Shown in pieces: positions 15,922 through 24,763 of a DNA stretch of 50,380 nt; positions within the stretch are counted from its first letter, which is position 1; the number at the start of each line of letters is the position of its first letter. The stretch is taken from contig JAURCL010000010.1 in the NCBI GenBank assembly GCA_030828465.1, forward strand, positions 1-50,380. Reading direction: 5' to 3'. The notes beneath the pieces are model-generated. The model was not told where the DNA came from and searched no databases. It saw only the letters and a program-made list of their open reading frames with translations. The translations under genes and the position numbers were made by a program. Source of the DNA: Acidimicrobiales bacterium. Lineage in GTDB: Bacteria > Actinomycetota > Acidimicrobiia > Acidimicrobiales > Ilumatobacteraceae.

Positions 15922-17594
15922 CAGGCGAGCTTCTTGTATTTGATGCGATGCGGCTGATCGACGGAGGCGCCGAACTCACGACGACGGAACTCCTCGTACT
16001 CCGAGAAGTTGCCCTCGAACCACCGCACCTGGCTGTCGCCCTCGAAGGCGAGGACGTGGGTGGCGATGCGGTCGAGGAACCATCGGTCGTGCGAGATGAC
16101 GACCGCGCAGCCCGGGAACGACTCGAGGCCCGACTCGAGGGCTCGCAAGGTGTCGACATCGAGATCGTTCGTCGGCTCGTCAAGGAGCAGCACGTTGCCA
16201 CCCGACTTCAGCAACTTGGCGAGGTGCACACGGTTGCGCTCACCTCCGGAGAGTTTGCCGACGAGTTTCTGCTGATCGGTGCCCTTGAAGTTGAAACTGG
16301 CCACATAGGCGCGCCCGTGGATCTCCCGGTTGCCGATCTTCATGTGGTCGACGCCGCCCGTGATCTCCTCGTAGACCGTCTTGTCGGCATCCAGATCGTC
16401 GCGACCCTGGTCGACGTGGCTGAGCTGTACCGTCGAACCGACGGTGATCTCGCCGGAGTCCGGCTGTTCGATGCCGGTCAGCATCTTGAACAGCGTCGTC
16501 TTACCCGCGCCGTTGGGACCGATGATGCCAACGATGCCCGCCGGCGGCAGCGAGAACGACAGGTCCTCAATGAGCAACCGATCGCCGAACCCCTTGCGGA
16601 GGTTCTTCACCTCGATCACCGTGTCACCGAGGCGAGGGCCCGGCGGAATGGCGATCTCGAGCCGGTTCGAGGTGTCGCGCTCAGCCTCGGCCTCGGACTG
16701 GAGCTTCTCGTAGGCCGCCAGTCGGGCCTTGCCCTTGGCCTGGCGCGCCTTCGGTGCCATACGCACCCACTCGAGCTCGCGCTCGAGGGTGCGGCGCCGC
16801 GCTTCGTTCGACTTCTCCTCGCGAGCGAGGCGCTCCTGCTTCTGCTCCAACCACGACGAGTAGTTGCCCTCGAAGGGCATACCGCGACCCCGGTCGAGTT
16901 CGAGGATCCACTTGGCGACGTTGTCGAGGAAGTAGCGGTCGTGGGTGATGGCGACGACCGTGCCCGCGTAGTCCTGCAGGAAGCGCTCCAACCAGAACAC
17001 GCTCTCGGCGTCGAGGTGGTTGGTTGGCTCGTCGAGCAGCAACAGGTCGGGACGGCTGAGCAACAGGCGACACAGCGCCACGCGGCGACGCTCACCACCC
17101 GACAGCGTGGTGACATCGGCGTCATCGGGAGGGCAGCGCAGCGCGTCCATCGCGATCTCGACATTGCGGTCGAGGCTCCAGGCATCGGTCGCGGCGATCC
17201 GATCCTCGAGGCTCGCCTGCTCCTTGCCGATCTTGTCGTAGTCGGCATCCGGGTCGGCCCACATGGCCATGACCTCGTTGTAGCGATCGATGATCGACTG
17301 CACCTCGGCCACGCCGTCCATGACGTTGCCGCGCACATCCTTGGTTGGATCGAGCTCGGGTTCCTGGGCGAGATAGCCGACCGTGAAACCGGGGGTGAGT
17401 CGAGCCTCGCCCGAGTAGCCGTCGTCGAGACCGGCCATGATCTTCAGCAGGCTCGACTTGCCGGCCCCGTTCCCGCCGATCACGCCGATCTTCGCGCCCG
17501 GATAGAACGACAACGAGATGTTCTCGAGGACGGTTCGATCCGGCGGGTAGTGCCGGGCGAGCTTGTAGCAGGTGTAGATGAACTCGTGTGCCAT
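15921..17594 (-). CDS. ettA: Energy-dependent translational throttle ABC-F ATPase
   Basis: The 557-residue protein is a soluble ABC-F with two nucleotide-binding domains: Walker [10 protein letters not shown] (residues about 40-48) and GPNGAGKTT, signatures [12 protein letters not shown] and [15 protein letters not shown], and Walker [13 protein letters not shown] and [12 protein letters not shown]. The opening [22 protein letters not shown] and the inter-domain linker with the Arg/Lys-rich segment are characteristic of EttA, which binds the ribosomal E site and gates elongation by ADP/ATP ratio. Length is as in the family (about 555). TAGGTT lies 9 nt before the ATG. Confidence 0.95.
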   Translation of the reverse strand: MAHEFIYTCYKLARHYPPDRTVLENISLSFYPGAKIGVIGGNGAGKSSLLKIMAGLDDGYSGEARLTPGFTVGYLAQEPELDPTKDVRGNVMDGVAEVQSIIDRYNEVMAMWADPDADYDKIGKEQASLEDRIAATDAWSLDRNVEIAMDALRCPPDDADVTTLSGGERRRVALCRLLLSRPDLLLLDEPTNHLDAESVFWLERFLQDYAGTVVAITHDRYFLDNVAKWILELDRGRGMPFEGNYSSWLEQKQERLAREEKSNEARRRTLERELEWVRMAPKARQAKGKARLAAYEKLQSEAEAERDTSNRLEIAIPPGPRLGDTVIEVKNLRKGFGDRLLIEDLSFSLPPAGIVGIIGPNGAGKTTLFKMLTGIEQPDSGEITVGSTVQLSHVDQGRDDLDADKTVYEEITGGVDHMKIGNREIHGRAYVASFNFKGTDQQKLVGKLSGGERNRVHLAKLLKSGGNVLLLDEPTNDLDVDTLRALESGLESFPGCAVVISHDRWFLDRIATHVLAFEGDSQVRWFEGNFSEYEEFRRREFGASVDQPHRIKYKKLA

Positions 17595-17603
17595 GCGGGC
17601 CTG

Positions 17604-17609
17604 AACCTA
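17604..17609 (-). promoter_or_regulatory. -10 box, ettA-cysQ operon (near-leaderless)
   Basis: GG-TAGGTT lies 9 nt before the ATG at 17594, with no Shine-Dalgarno sequence. Confidence 0.45.
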
Positions 17610-17622
17610 CCGGCCCGACCGG

Positions 17623-18441
17623 TCAGGGGTGGATGACAGGGAACCGCTCGTCGTCGAGTGGGTCGCCGACCGTGAGGCCCTGGGGTTCGAAGGTCGGCGA
17701 CACGGGCCAGGGACGCTCGGCCCACACCCCGTCATCACCGACCCAGCGCAGGCTCACCGCCCGGCGCGCGGTGCCGTTCGGGTTACCCGGAGCACCGTGG
17801 AGGGTGCGGTAGTGGAAGCAGACGACGTCACCGGGCTCGACCGGGAGAGAGATCACCCGCTCGCCATCGAGTTCGCCATCTGAACTAACGAACCGATCGG
17901 GGAGTTGCTCGTAGCGGTCGTCCTCCATGCCGTAGGGCGCGTGGTCGATGAAGCGGCGAGGGATGAACCACCGGTTCCAGCGGTGCGAGCCCGCGATGAA
18001 CCGCAATGCGGACGACTCTGGAACCGGGTCGAGGGCGATCCACATCGACACGTTCTGGTCGCCGTCGACGCAGTAGTAGGGCTGGTCGTGATGCCACGGG
18101 GTTCGCTCCGTCGCCCCGGCCTCCTTGATGAGGACGTGCTCGTGGAAGAACCTCGCGGTTCGCGAACCCATGAGCGCGGCCGCCGCCTCGGCGAGGGACC
18201 CCTCCCGAACGATCTGCTCGTATTCCGGGACGGAGCGCCAGGTGACGTAGTCGCTCCAGAAGCCGACCGCGCTCGAGGGGTCGGTGTACCAGTGGGCGTT
18301 CGGGCTCGGCGACTGACGGTTCCGTTCGACTCCCGCGGCGAGCAGCGCGAGATGCTCATTGGAGACTGCGCCGCGCAACACGGTCGCGCCATCACGCCGG
18401 AAGTCCTCGATCGTCGCATCGGTCACGGTCACCGCTCCCAC
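17623..18441 (-). CDS. Phytanoyl-CoA dioxygenase family (PhyH) oxygenase
   Basis: The protein has 272 residues from GTG 18441. Fe(II)/2-oxoglutarate oxygenase features are: HHD at residues 117-119 (metal His-x-Asp) in TPWHHDQPYY, distal His215 in YRTLHGAPGN, and Arg226/227 in TARRAVSLRW for 2-oxoglutarate. SSALRFIAGSHRW is the typical PhyH segment. The family hydroxylates diverse small molecules and acyl-CoAs; the substrate here is unknown. The frame is open upstream to 18633 but that would enter the divergent EamA gene. TACGGT 7 nt before GTG 18441 supports the start. Confidence 0.88.
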   Translation of the reverse strand: MGAVTVTDATIEDFRRDGATVLRGAVSNEHLALLAAGVERNRQSPSPNAHWYTDPSSAVGFWSDYVTWRSVPEYEQIVREGSLAEAAAALMGSRTARFFHEHVLIKEAGATERTPWHHDQPYYCVDGDQNVSMWIALDPVPESSALRFIAGSHRWNRWFIPRRFIDHAPYGMEDDRYEQLPDRFVSSDGELDGERVISLPVEPGDVVCFHYRTLHGAPGNPNGTARRAVSLRWVGDDGVWAERPWPVSPTFEPQGLTVGDPLDDERFPVIHP

Positions 18442-18448
18442 GGAGCCG

Positions 18449-18454
18449 ACCGTA
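18449..18454 (-). promoter_or_regulatory. -10 box, PhyH gene (leaderless)
   Basis: GG-TACGGT lies 7 nt before the GTG at 18441. It faces away from the EamA box 20 nt further on. Confidence 0.5.
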
Positions 18455-18474
18455 CCGGCCCGGGACAGCGGTCG

Positions 18475-18480
18475 TAGAGT
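18475..18480 (+). promoter_or_regulatory. -10 box, EamA transporter gene (near-leaderless)
   Basis: TAGAGT lies 9 nt before the ATG at 18490. Confidence 0.45.
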
Positions 18481-18489
18481 GCGGGCGCC

Positions 18490-19389
18490 ATGGCGACCGC
18501 GCACCCGACCACCGGAGTCACCTCCCCCGACGACGTCGTCCTTCGACCCGTCGATTGGGCGCTCCTCGCCGTGCCCGGCCTGGTGTGGGGATCGAGCTTC
18601 TACCTCATCGCTGTCGGACTCGAGTCGTTCCACCCCGCCTTCATCGGATGGGTGCGGATCGCCATCGGATTCTCCGTGCTCTCCCTCGCGCCTCGTGCGC
18701 GCACTCGTCTGCCCGCCGAAACCAGGCCCACCACGGCCCTGCTGTCGGTCACCTGGATGGCGCTGCCGCTCACGCTCTTCGCCTTCGCCGAGGAGCGGGT
18801 CTCATCGAGCATCACCGGCATGCTGAACGGCATCAATCCGGTCACCGTCGTCGTGGTCGGCTTGCTCGCCTTCGGTGTGCGAGTCAACACCGGTCGGATC
18901 ATCGGTCTCACGATCGGCACCGCCGGCGGCGTGCTCATCGCGCTCCCGACGATGGGCGAGGGGTCGTCAAGCATCGCTGGCATCGCGATGATCCTCGTCG
19001 CCCTGACCTGCTACGGCATCGCCATCAACGCCGCCGGTCCACTGCAGCGCGCCCACGGCGCGCTGCCGGTGATCCGACGATCCCTCGGTGGCGCCGCTCT
19101 GCTCGCTCTGCCGACAGGCCTGTGGGGTCTCACCCAGTCGGAGTTCTCCTGGCCGAGCGCGCTGGCTACCGCGGTGCTCGGAATCTTCGGCACCGGACTC
19201 GCCTACGTGGTCCACCTTGGAAACACCGGGCGACTCGGCTCCACCCGGGCGAGCACCACCACCTATCTCATCCCCGGAGTATCGATCATCCTCGGCATGG
19301 CGGTGCTCGGGGAGGAGGTCGCCGGCCTCGCCCTCCTCGGCAGTGCCGTCGCCCTGGTCGGGGCCTGGCAAGTCAACCGCAGCATCTGA
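18490..19389 (+). CDS. EamA/DMT-family transporter
   Basis: The 299-residue protein has about ten hydrophobic helices arranged as two EamA repeats of five: repeat 1 from WALLAVPGLVWGSSFYLI to about residue 150, and repeat 2 from GIAMILVALTCYGIAINA to the end (AVLGEEVAGLALLGSAVALVGAW). The drug/metabolite transporter superfamily exports amino acids, sugars and other metabolites; the substrate cannot be predicted. It is followed 31 nt later by the next gene, which has its own promoter box. Confidence 0.9.
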   Translation: MATAHPTTGVTSPDDVVLRPVDWALLAVPGLVWGSSFYLIAVGLESFHPAFIGWVRIAIGFSVLSLAPRARTRLPAETRPTTALLSVTWMALPLTLFAFAEERVSSSITGMLNGINPVTVVVVGLLAFGVRVNTGRIIGLTIGTAGGVLIALPTMGEGSSSIAGIAMILVALTCYGIAINAAGPLQRAHGALPVIRRSLGGAALLALPTGLWGLTQSEFSWPSALATAVLGIFGTGLAYVVHLGNTGRLGSTRASTTTYLIPGVSIILGMAVLGEEVAGLALLGSAVALVGAWQVNRSI

Positions 19390-19408
19390 GCGCTCGCCCC
19401 CGCGCCGA

Positions 19409-19414
19409 TACGCT
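19409..19414 (+). promoter_or_regulatory. -10 box, IPNS-like oxygenase gene (leaderless)
   Basis: TACGCT lies 6 nt before the GTG at 19421. Confidence 0.5.
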
Positions 19415-19420
19415 CACGAC

Positions 19421-20272
19421 GTGATCCCCACCGTCGTCGACTACACCGACCCGGCCGCGCCGAGAGCCTTCACCGAGAGCCTTCGAGACACCGGATTCGC
19501 CGTACTCGTGAACCACCCGCTCCCGTGGGAGCTGGTGGAGGGCGTTTACGCGGAGTGGGCGGAGTTCTTCACCTCCGGGGCCGCGCGGTCCTACCTCGTC
19601 GGCGCCGACGGGCAGGAGGGCTACTTCCCTCCTGACACCTCCGAGACCGCCAAGGGCAACGACGTCCGCGATCTCAAGGAGTTCTTCCACGTCTACCCCT
19701 GGTCGACCGTCTACCCGAGCGAGGTCAGCGAGGCCGCACTCCGCTACCGCGACATCGCCTGCGAACTCGCCTCAACCCTGCTCGGCTGGGTTGACGACAA
19801 CACACCGGCCGAGGTGGCCGCGCGACTCTCGCAGTCGATTCGATCGATGATCGAAGGCAACACGCGCACGCTGCTGCGTGTGCTTCGCTACCCGCCCCTC
19901 ACCGGTGACGCCCCCGAGGGCGCGATCCGTGCCGCCGCGCACGAGGACATCAACCTTCTCACCGTGCTGCCCGCGAGCGACGAGTCGGGTCTCGAACTGC
20001 TTGGTACCGACGGCGAGTGGTACGCGGTGCCCTGCGACCCAGGCTCGATCGCCGTCAACTGTGGCGAGATGCTCGACCTCGCCACGGATGGCCACTACCC
20101 GGCCACCACCCACCGCGTCGTCAACCCGGCCGGTGACGCGGCACACCGCGCTCGTATGTCGCTGCCGCTGTTCCTCGGTGCCGCCGATGACGTCGTCATC
20201 GCCGACGGTCGCACCGCGTCCGAACTCCTCGCCAAACGACTCATCGAACTGCGGGGCGAACGCGCCAAGTGA
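19421..20272 (+). CDS. Isopenicillin-N-synthase-like Fe(II) oxygenase
   Basis: The protein has 283 residues from GTG 19421. The jelly-roll core has His174-x-Asp176 (AAHEDINLLTVL), His231 (THRVVNP) and Arg245-x-Ser247 (RARMSLP), the iron triad and RxS co-substrate motif of the IPNS/2-oxoglutarate oxygenase family. The N-terminal DTGFAVLVNHPL matches the DIOX_N domain. The real substrate is unknown; most bacterial members are not involved in beta-lactams. The frame extends upstream within the EamA gene but the N-terminal domain begins at this GTG. Confidence 0.88.
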   Translation: MIPTVVDYTDPAAPRAFTESLRDTGFAVLVNHPLPWELVEGVYAEWAEFFTSGAARSYLVGADGQEGYFPPDTSETAKGNDVRDLKEFFHVYPWSTVYPSEVSEAALRYRDIACELASTLLGWVDDNTPAEVAARLSQSIRSMIEGNTRTLLRVLRYPPLTGDAPEGAIRAAAHEDINLLTVLPASDESGLELLGTDGEWYAVPCDPGSIAVNCGEMLDLATDGHYPATTHRVVNPAGDAAHRARMSLPLFLGAADDVVIADGRTASELLAKRLIELRGERAK

Positions 20273-20325
20273 TCCCGGGTCGGTGTGACCCAAGGCACGA
20301 CCGGCCCGGCCCGATCAGCCACCGG

Positions 20326-20331
20326 TACCAT
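20326..20331 (+). promoter_or_regulatory. -10 box, kgd (leaderless)
   Basis: GG-TACCAT lies 7 nt before the GTG at 20339. It supports that start over the in-frame GTG at 20285. Confidence 0.5.
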
Positions 20332-20338
20332 TCCCGAC

Positions 20339-23300
20339 GTGTCCGACCCCGCCTCGCCGACCTTTGGCGCGAACTCCTGGCTCGTCGAGGAGATGTACGA
20401 GCGCTTCCGCGAGGACCCCGACTCCGTCGGTGAATCCTGGCGGGAGTTCTTCGAGGACTATCGCAGCCAGGCCGACCTGACCAGCCCACACGGCATCGCG
20501 ACGCCGACCCCCTCCGCGCAACCCAACGGAACCGCTTCCGCCGCGCCGTCGAACGGCACCGCGCCCGCCCCCGAGACCTCGGCGCCGACACCCCGGCCCG
20601 TCGCGGCCCCGAGCGACCCGGAGGGCTCGCCGATCCGCGGCGTCGGCGCCCGCATCGTCGAGAACATGGAGGCCAGCCTCGGCGTGCCGACGGCCACGAG
20701 CTTCCGCAACATCCCGGCGAAACTCCTCGAGGTCAACCGGAAGGTGATCAACGGCTACCGGGCGCGATCCGGACAGGGCAAGGTCAGCTTCACCCACCTC
20801 ATCGGCTACGCCATCGTGCGCGCCATCGCCGAGGCGGCCCCCAATATGCGCAACGGGTTCGCCGCCGGACCCAACGGTGAGCCGCGCCTTGTTCGCCACG
20901 ATGCCGTCCACATGGGTCTCGCCGTCGACGTCGACAAGGGAGATGGCACCCGCACCCTGCTCGTGCCCGTCCTTCGCAGCGCCGACCAACTCGACTTCGC
21001 CGGTTTCCTCGTCGCCTACGAGGAGATCATCCGCAAGGTCCGCAACAACAAGCTCACCGTCGATGACTTCCGCGGAGCGAACATCACGCTCACCAACCCC
21101 GGAACGATCGGCACCGTCCAGTCGGTGCCCCGCCTCATGCCCGGTCAGGGCGTCATCGTCGGCGTCGGCAGCATCGACTACCCGGCCGAGTTCGAGGGCG
21201 CCGACCGCTCGAACCTGTCGTCGTTCGGTATCTCGAAGGTGGTCACGGTCACGAGCACCTACGACCACCGCATCATCCAGGGCGCCGAATCGGGGCTCTT
21301 CCTGAAGCGCGTGCACGAGCTGCTCCTCGGTGAACACGGCTTCTACGAGGAGATCTTCCACGCGCTCGATGTGCCCTACGAGGCCGTTCGGTGGCGCCCG
21401 GACACCAACCCGATCGACCGCGAGGACGCCATGCTCGCCAAGCAGATGGCGGTCGCGAAACTCATCCGCGTGCACCGCGTGCGCGGCCACCTAATCGCTG
21501 ACCTCGACCCACTCCACTGGATGGAGCCGATCATGCCGGTCGAGCTCGACCCAGCGACCTACGGGCTCACCATCTGGGACCTCGACCGCGAGTTCCTCAC
21601 CGACGGGGTCGGGGGCCGGGCGAAGATGCGCCTCGGCGACCTGCTCGGCGTGCTGCGCGATGCCTACTGCCGATCCATCGGCGTCGAGTACATGCACATC
21701 CAGAGCACCGAGGAACAGCAGTGGTTCCAGGAGCGCTTCGAAACCTCACCCCCGGTGATCGATCACGACGGCAAGCTGCGCATCCTTGAGCGACTCAACG
21801 CCGCTGAGGCGTTCGAAAAGTTCCTCGCCACCAAGTACGTCGGAACGAAACGCTTCGGCATCGAGGGCGCCGAATCGGCGATCCCAATCCTCGATGAGAT
21901 CCTTGGCCAGGCCGCTGACGCCGGCCTCGACGGCGCGATGCTCGGCATGGCCCACCGCGGCCGACTCAACGTGCTCTCCAACATCATGGGCAAGAGCCAC
22001 GAGGCGATCTTCTCCGAGTTCGAGGGGCACCTCGACCCGAGCACCGTTCAAGGCTCCGGCGACGTGAAGTACCACCTCGGATCCTCCGGGTTGTTCACCA
22101 GCCCCAATGGTTCCGAGGTCCCGATCGAGCTCGCCGCCAACCCGAGCCATCTCGAGACCGTCAACCCGATCGTCATGGGCATGGCTCGCGCCCGCCAAGA
22201 CCAAATCGACCCACCGCTCTCGTACTCGGTCCTGCCCCTGCTGATACACGGTGACGCGGCGTTCGCCGGTCAGGGCATCGTCGCTGAGGGGCTCGCCATG
22301 AGCGACATCGGCGGCTATCGCGTCGGCGGGACCATCCACCTGATCATCAACAACCAGATCGGATTCACCACCGCCCCCCAGCACGCCCGTTCCTCGCAGT
22401 ACTGCTCCGATGTGGCCCGCACCATCCAGGCGCCGATCCTGCACGTCAACGGTGATGATCCGGAGGCCTGTGTTCGCGTGGCCCGACTCGCTTGGGAGTA
22501 CCGCCAGCGGTTCCATAAGGACGTCGTGATCGACATGGTCTGCTATCGCCGGTACGGCCACAACGAGGGCGACGACCCGAGCTACACCCAGCCGCTCATG
22601 TACAAGGCGATCGCCGAGCGTCGCAGCGTCCGCAAGCTCTACGTCGAATCGTTGGTGCGACGCGGAGAGATCGACGTCGAGCAGGCCGAGCAGGCGCTCA
22701 CCGACTTCGGTGCCAAGCTCCAGGAGGCCCTCGACGCCACCCGGGCCCGGGCTCGCGACGAGTTCAAAGCGCCCAAGCCACCACAGCCCGTCGGTGTGCT
22801 GCCGCCGATCCCGACTGGAGTGGAGCACGCCACGCTCGACCGTGTCGTATCGCAGCTTTCGGCCTACCCAGAGGGCTTCACCGTCCATCCGAAACTGCTG
22901 AAGCAGTTCGAGCAGCGTGACGCCGTCTATCGCGAGGAGAGCGCCGTCGACTGGGCTACGGCCGAAGCGCTCGCCATTGGCTCGCTCGTGCTCGAGGGAC
23001 ACCCGGTTCGTCTCGCTGGTGAGGACTCGCGTCGCGGAACGTTCAGCCAGCGTCACGCCGCCCTCACCGACTACGAGACCGGCGAGGTGTGGGTGCCGCT
23101 CAACGAGATCGCCGCCGACACCCGTTTCTGGGTGTACGACTCGCTGCTCAGCGAATACGCGGCCCTCGGCTACGAGTACGGCTACGCCCACGCCAACCCC
23201 GAGGCCCTCGTGATGTGGGAAGCGCAGTTCGGCGACTTCATCAACGGCGCGCAGATCATCATCGACCAGTACCTCGTCGCCGCCGAGGACAAGTGGGGTC

Positions 23301-23971
23301 AGCAGAACTCCTTGGTGCTCCTCCTCCCACACGGCTTCGAGGGACAGGGTCCGGAGCACTCCTCCGCGCGTATCGAGCGGTTCCTCATCCTGGCCGCGGA
23401 GGACAACATCCAGCTCTGCAACGCCACGACCGCCGCCCAGTACTTCCATCTCCTCCGACGTCAGATCCACTCCGAGCGGCGCACCCCGCTCGTGGTGTTC
23501 ACCCCGAAGCAGGGCCTGCGCATGCGCCAGACCCGGTCGAGCGTCGCCGAACTCACCGAGGGCTCATTCCGCGAGGTGCTCGACGATCCCGGCGTGTTCG
23601 ATCGCGCGAGCGTTCGCCGCGTCGTGTTCTGCTCAGGCAAGGTCGCCTGGGACGCGATGGCAGAGCGCGACCGTCGAGAGGCCCCGGTGGCGGTCGTTCG
23701 GGTGGAGCAGCTGTACCCGTTGCCGACGGAGCAGATGTACGCCGTGCTCGAGTACTACCCGAACGCTCGCGAGATTGTCTGGCTCCAGGAGGAGCCGGAG
23801 AACATGGGCGCTTGGAAGTTCATCGAACACCGCATCTGGAGGGTGAAGGAGCGCGGCTACGACCTCCGCCATGTCGCCCGGGTCGAGTCAGGCTCGCCGG
23901 CGACGGGGTCCAAGACGGTCCACGACCAGGAACTGGTCGACCTCTTGGACGAGACCTTCGACGGACTCTGA
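20339..23971 (+). CDS. kgd: Multifunctional 2-oxoglutarate decarboxylase/dehydrogenase (E1o-E2o fusion)
   Basis: The protein has 1210 residues, close to mycobacterial Kgd. Residues 1-42 (GANSWLVEEMYERFREDP) form the E1o N-terminal helix, and 45-95 are a Pro/Ala/Thr linker. About 100-350 form an E2o-type succinyltransferase domain ending in STYDHRIIQGAESG, with no lipoyl domain. About 375-1210 form the thiamine-diphosphate E1o: GMAHRGRLNVL, HLGSSG, GDAAFAGQGIVAEGLAMS and NNQIGFTT. It converts 2-oxoglutarate to succinyl-CoA with lipoamide partners, or to succinic semialdehyde, in the TCA cycle. The start at 20339 gives the family-typical N-terminus. Confidence 0.96.
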   Translation: MSDPASPTFGANSWLVEEMYERFREDPDSVGESWREFFEDYRSQADLTSPHGIATPTPSAQPNGTASAAPSNGTAPAPETSAPTPRPVAAPSDPEGSPIRGVGARIVENMEASLGVPTATSFRNIPAKLLEVNRKVINGYRARSGQGKVSFTHLIGYAIVRAIAEAAPNMRNGFAAGPNGEPRLVRHDAVHMGLAVDVDKGDGTRTLLVPVLRSADQLDFAGFLVAYEEIIRKVRNNKLTVDDFRGANITLTNPGTIGTVQSVPRLMPGQGVIVGVGSIDYPAEFEGADRSNLSSFGISKVVTVTSTYDHRIIQGAESGLFLKRVHELLLGEHGFYEEIFHALDVPYEAVRWRPDTNPIDREDAMLAKQMAVAKLIRVHRVRGHLIADLDPLHWMEPIMPVELDPATYGLTIWDLDREFLTDGVGGRAKMRLGDLLGVLRDAYCRSIGVEYMHIQSTEEQQWFQERFETSPPVIDHDGKLRILERLNAAEAFEKFLATKYVGTKRFGIEGAESAIPILDEILGQAADAGLDGAMLGMAHRGRLNVLSNIMGKSHEAIFSEFEGHLDPSTVQGSGDVKYHLGSSGLFTSPNGSEVPIELAANPSHLETVNPIVMGMARARQDQIDPPLSYSVLPLLIHGDAAFAGQGIVAEGLAMSDIGGYRVGGTIHLIINNQIGFTTAPQHARSSQYCSDVARTIQAPILHVNGDDPEACVRVARLAWEYRQRFHKDVVIDMVCYRRYGHNEGDDPSYTQPLMYKAIAERRSVRKLYVESLVRRGEIDVEQAEQALTDFGAKLQEALDATRARARDEFKAPKPPQPVGVLPPIPTGVEHATLDRVVSQLSAYPEGFTVHPKLLKQFEQRDAVYREESAVDWATAEALAIGSLVLEGHPVRLAGEDSRRGTFSQRHAALTDYETGEVWVPLNEIAADTRFWVYDSLLSEYAALGYEYGYAHANPEALVMWEAQFGDFINGAQIIIDQYLVAAEDKWGQQNSLVLLLPHGFEGQGPEHSSARIERFLILAAEDNIQLCNATTAAQYFHLLRRQIHSERRTPLVVFTPKQGLRMRQTRSSVAELTEGSFREVLDDPGVFDRASVRRVVFCSGKVAWDAMAERDRREAPVAVVRVEQLYPLPTEQMYAVLEYYPNAREIVWLQEEPENMGAWKFIEHRIWRVKERGYDLRHVARVESGSPATGSKTVHDQELVDLLDETFDGL

Positions 23972-23980
23972 GCGCTCAGA
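23967..23980. terminator. Palindrome spanning both convergent stop codons (kgd / HAD)
   Basis: TCTGAGCGCTCAGA is a perfect 14-nt palindrome holding the kgd TGA (23969-23971) and the HAD gene's TGA (23976-23978 on the minus strand). It is a short candidate bidirectional terminator or a mere coincidence of the stop context; there is no U-tract. Confidence 0.3.
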
Positions 23981-24617
23981 CCAGATCGAGTCCGAGCACC
24001 GCGCCGAGTTCGCTCAGCGCCTTGCGCCAGTCGACGACCTTGATCGTCGCCATGCCCATCGCCGCCGCCGGCTTCAGATTGATGCCGAGGTCGTCGAGGA
24101 ACACGACCTCGTCAGGCTTGACCCCCGCGGTCGAGCAGGCCAACTCGTAGAAGGCAGGCTCCGGTTTGCGCACCCCGACCTTCGATGACTCGACGACGTG
24201 ATCGAAGCGGCGCATCGCGTCGTCGACGTCGGGCCGATCACCCGTCGACCCGAGCACGTTGTTAGTGAGGCAGGCGAGGATGAAGCCCTCGTCGTGGAGG
24301 CGGTCGAGAGCGGCAACCATCTCGGGCCGTACCTCGCCGTAGAGGCAGCCCAAGACGTCGGATCCAGGGATGCGATGACCGAGGCGCTCCGACTCATCGG
24401 CGAAGAGCAAGTCGAACTCCGCGGCGCTCACTTCACGCCGCTCGATCTTCGCCCAGGCGTTCGTATCCGGGTCGATCGAGTTCACCGATCGAATGAAGTC
24501 GCGGGGGAGTCCGTTCGCCTCCTCATAACGGTTGAACGCCTCGAAGGGACTGGCGGTGATCACCCCGCCAAAATCCCAGAACACGGCGCGACGCGATCGA
24601 GAGGGTGTCGAACTCAC
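23976..24617 (-). CDS. HAD-superfamily (subfamily IA) hydrolase
   Basis: The 213-residue protein has HAD motif I AVFWDFGGVITASP (DxGGV, as in the TIGR02247-like branch), motif II LACLTNNV, the Lys motif VGVRKPEPAFYELA, and motif IV VVFLDDLGINLKPAAAMGM. A helical cap spans residues about 25-90. It is a likely phosphatase or dehalogenase-type hydrolase acting on small molecules; the substrate is unknown. It starts with GTG at 24617, with TAGAGT 8 nt upstream. Confidence 0.87.
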   Translation of the reverse strand: MSSTPSRSRRAVFWDFGGVITASPFEAFNRYEEANGLPRDFIRSVNSIDPDTNAWAKIERREVSAAEFDLLFADESERLGHRIPGSDVLGCLYGEVRPEMVAALDRLHDEGFILACLTNNVLGSTGDRPDVDDAMRRFDHVVESSKVGVRKPEPAFYELACSTAGVKPDEVVFLDDLGINLKPAAAMGMATIKVVDWRKALSELGAVLGLDLV

Positions 24618-24625
24618 GATCGTCG

Positions 24626-24631
24626 ACTCTA
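24626..24631 (-). promoter_or_regulatory. -10 box, HAD hydrolase gene (leaderless)
   Basis: TAGAGT lies 8 nt before the GTG at 24617. Confidence 0.45.
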
Positions 24632-24763
24632 CGATGGAGGTACCGGCCGCGTGCCAAACCCGTCGCCCTGCTGAGGCGGACGACGACCCGGACGCGATCG
24701 CTCGGAGGCAGCAGCCGTCCGATCACCCCCATCGACCCGCTCCGGGTCCGACACGAGGAACAC

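Noticed and set aside
15915-17636. 573-codon open frame opposite ettA
   Set aside because: It is the complement of conserved ABC-F motifs; no independent features.
20315-23470. 391- and 574-codon open frames opposite kgd
   Set aside because: Complement of a strongly conserved TCA-cycle enzyme; low-complexity composition.
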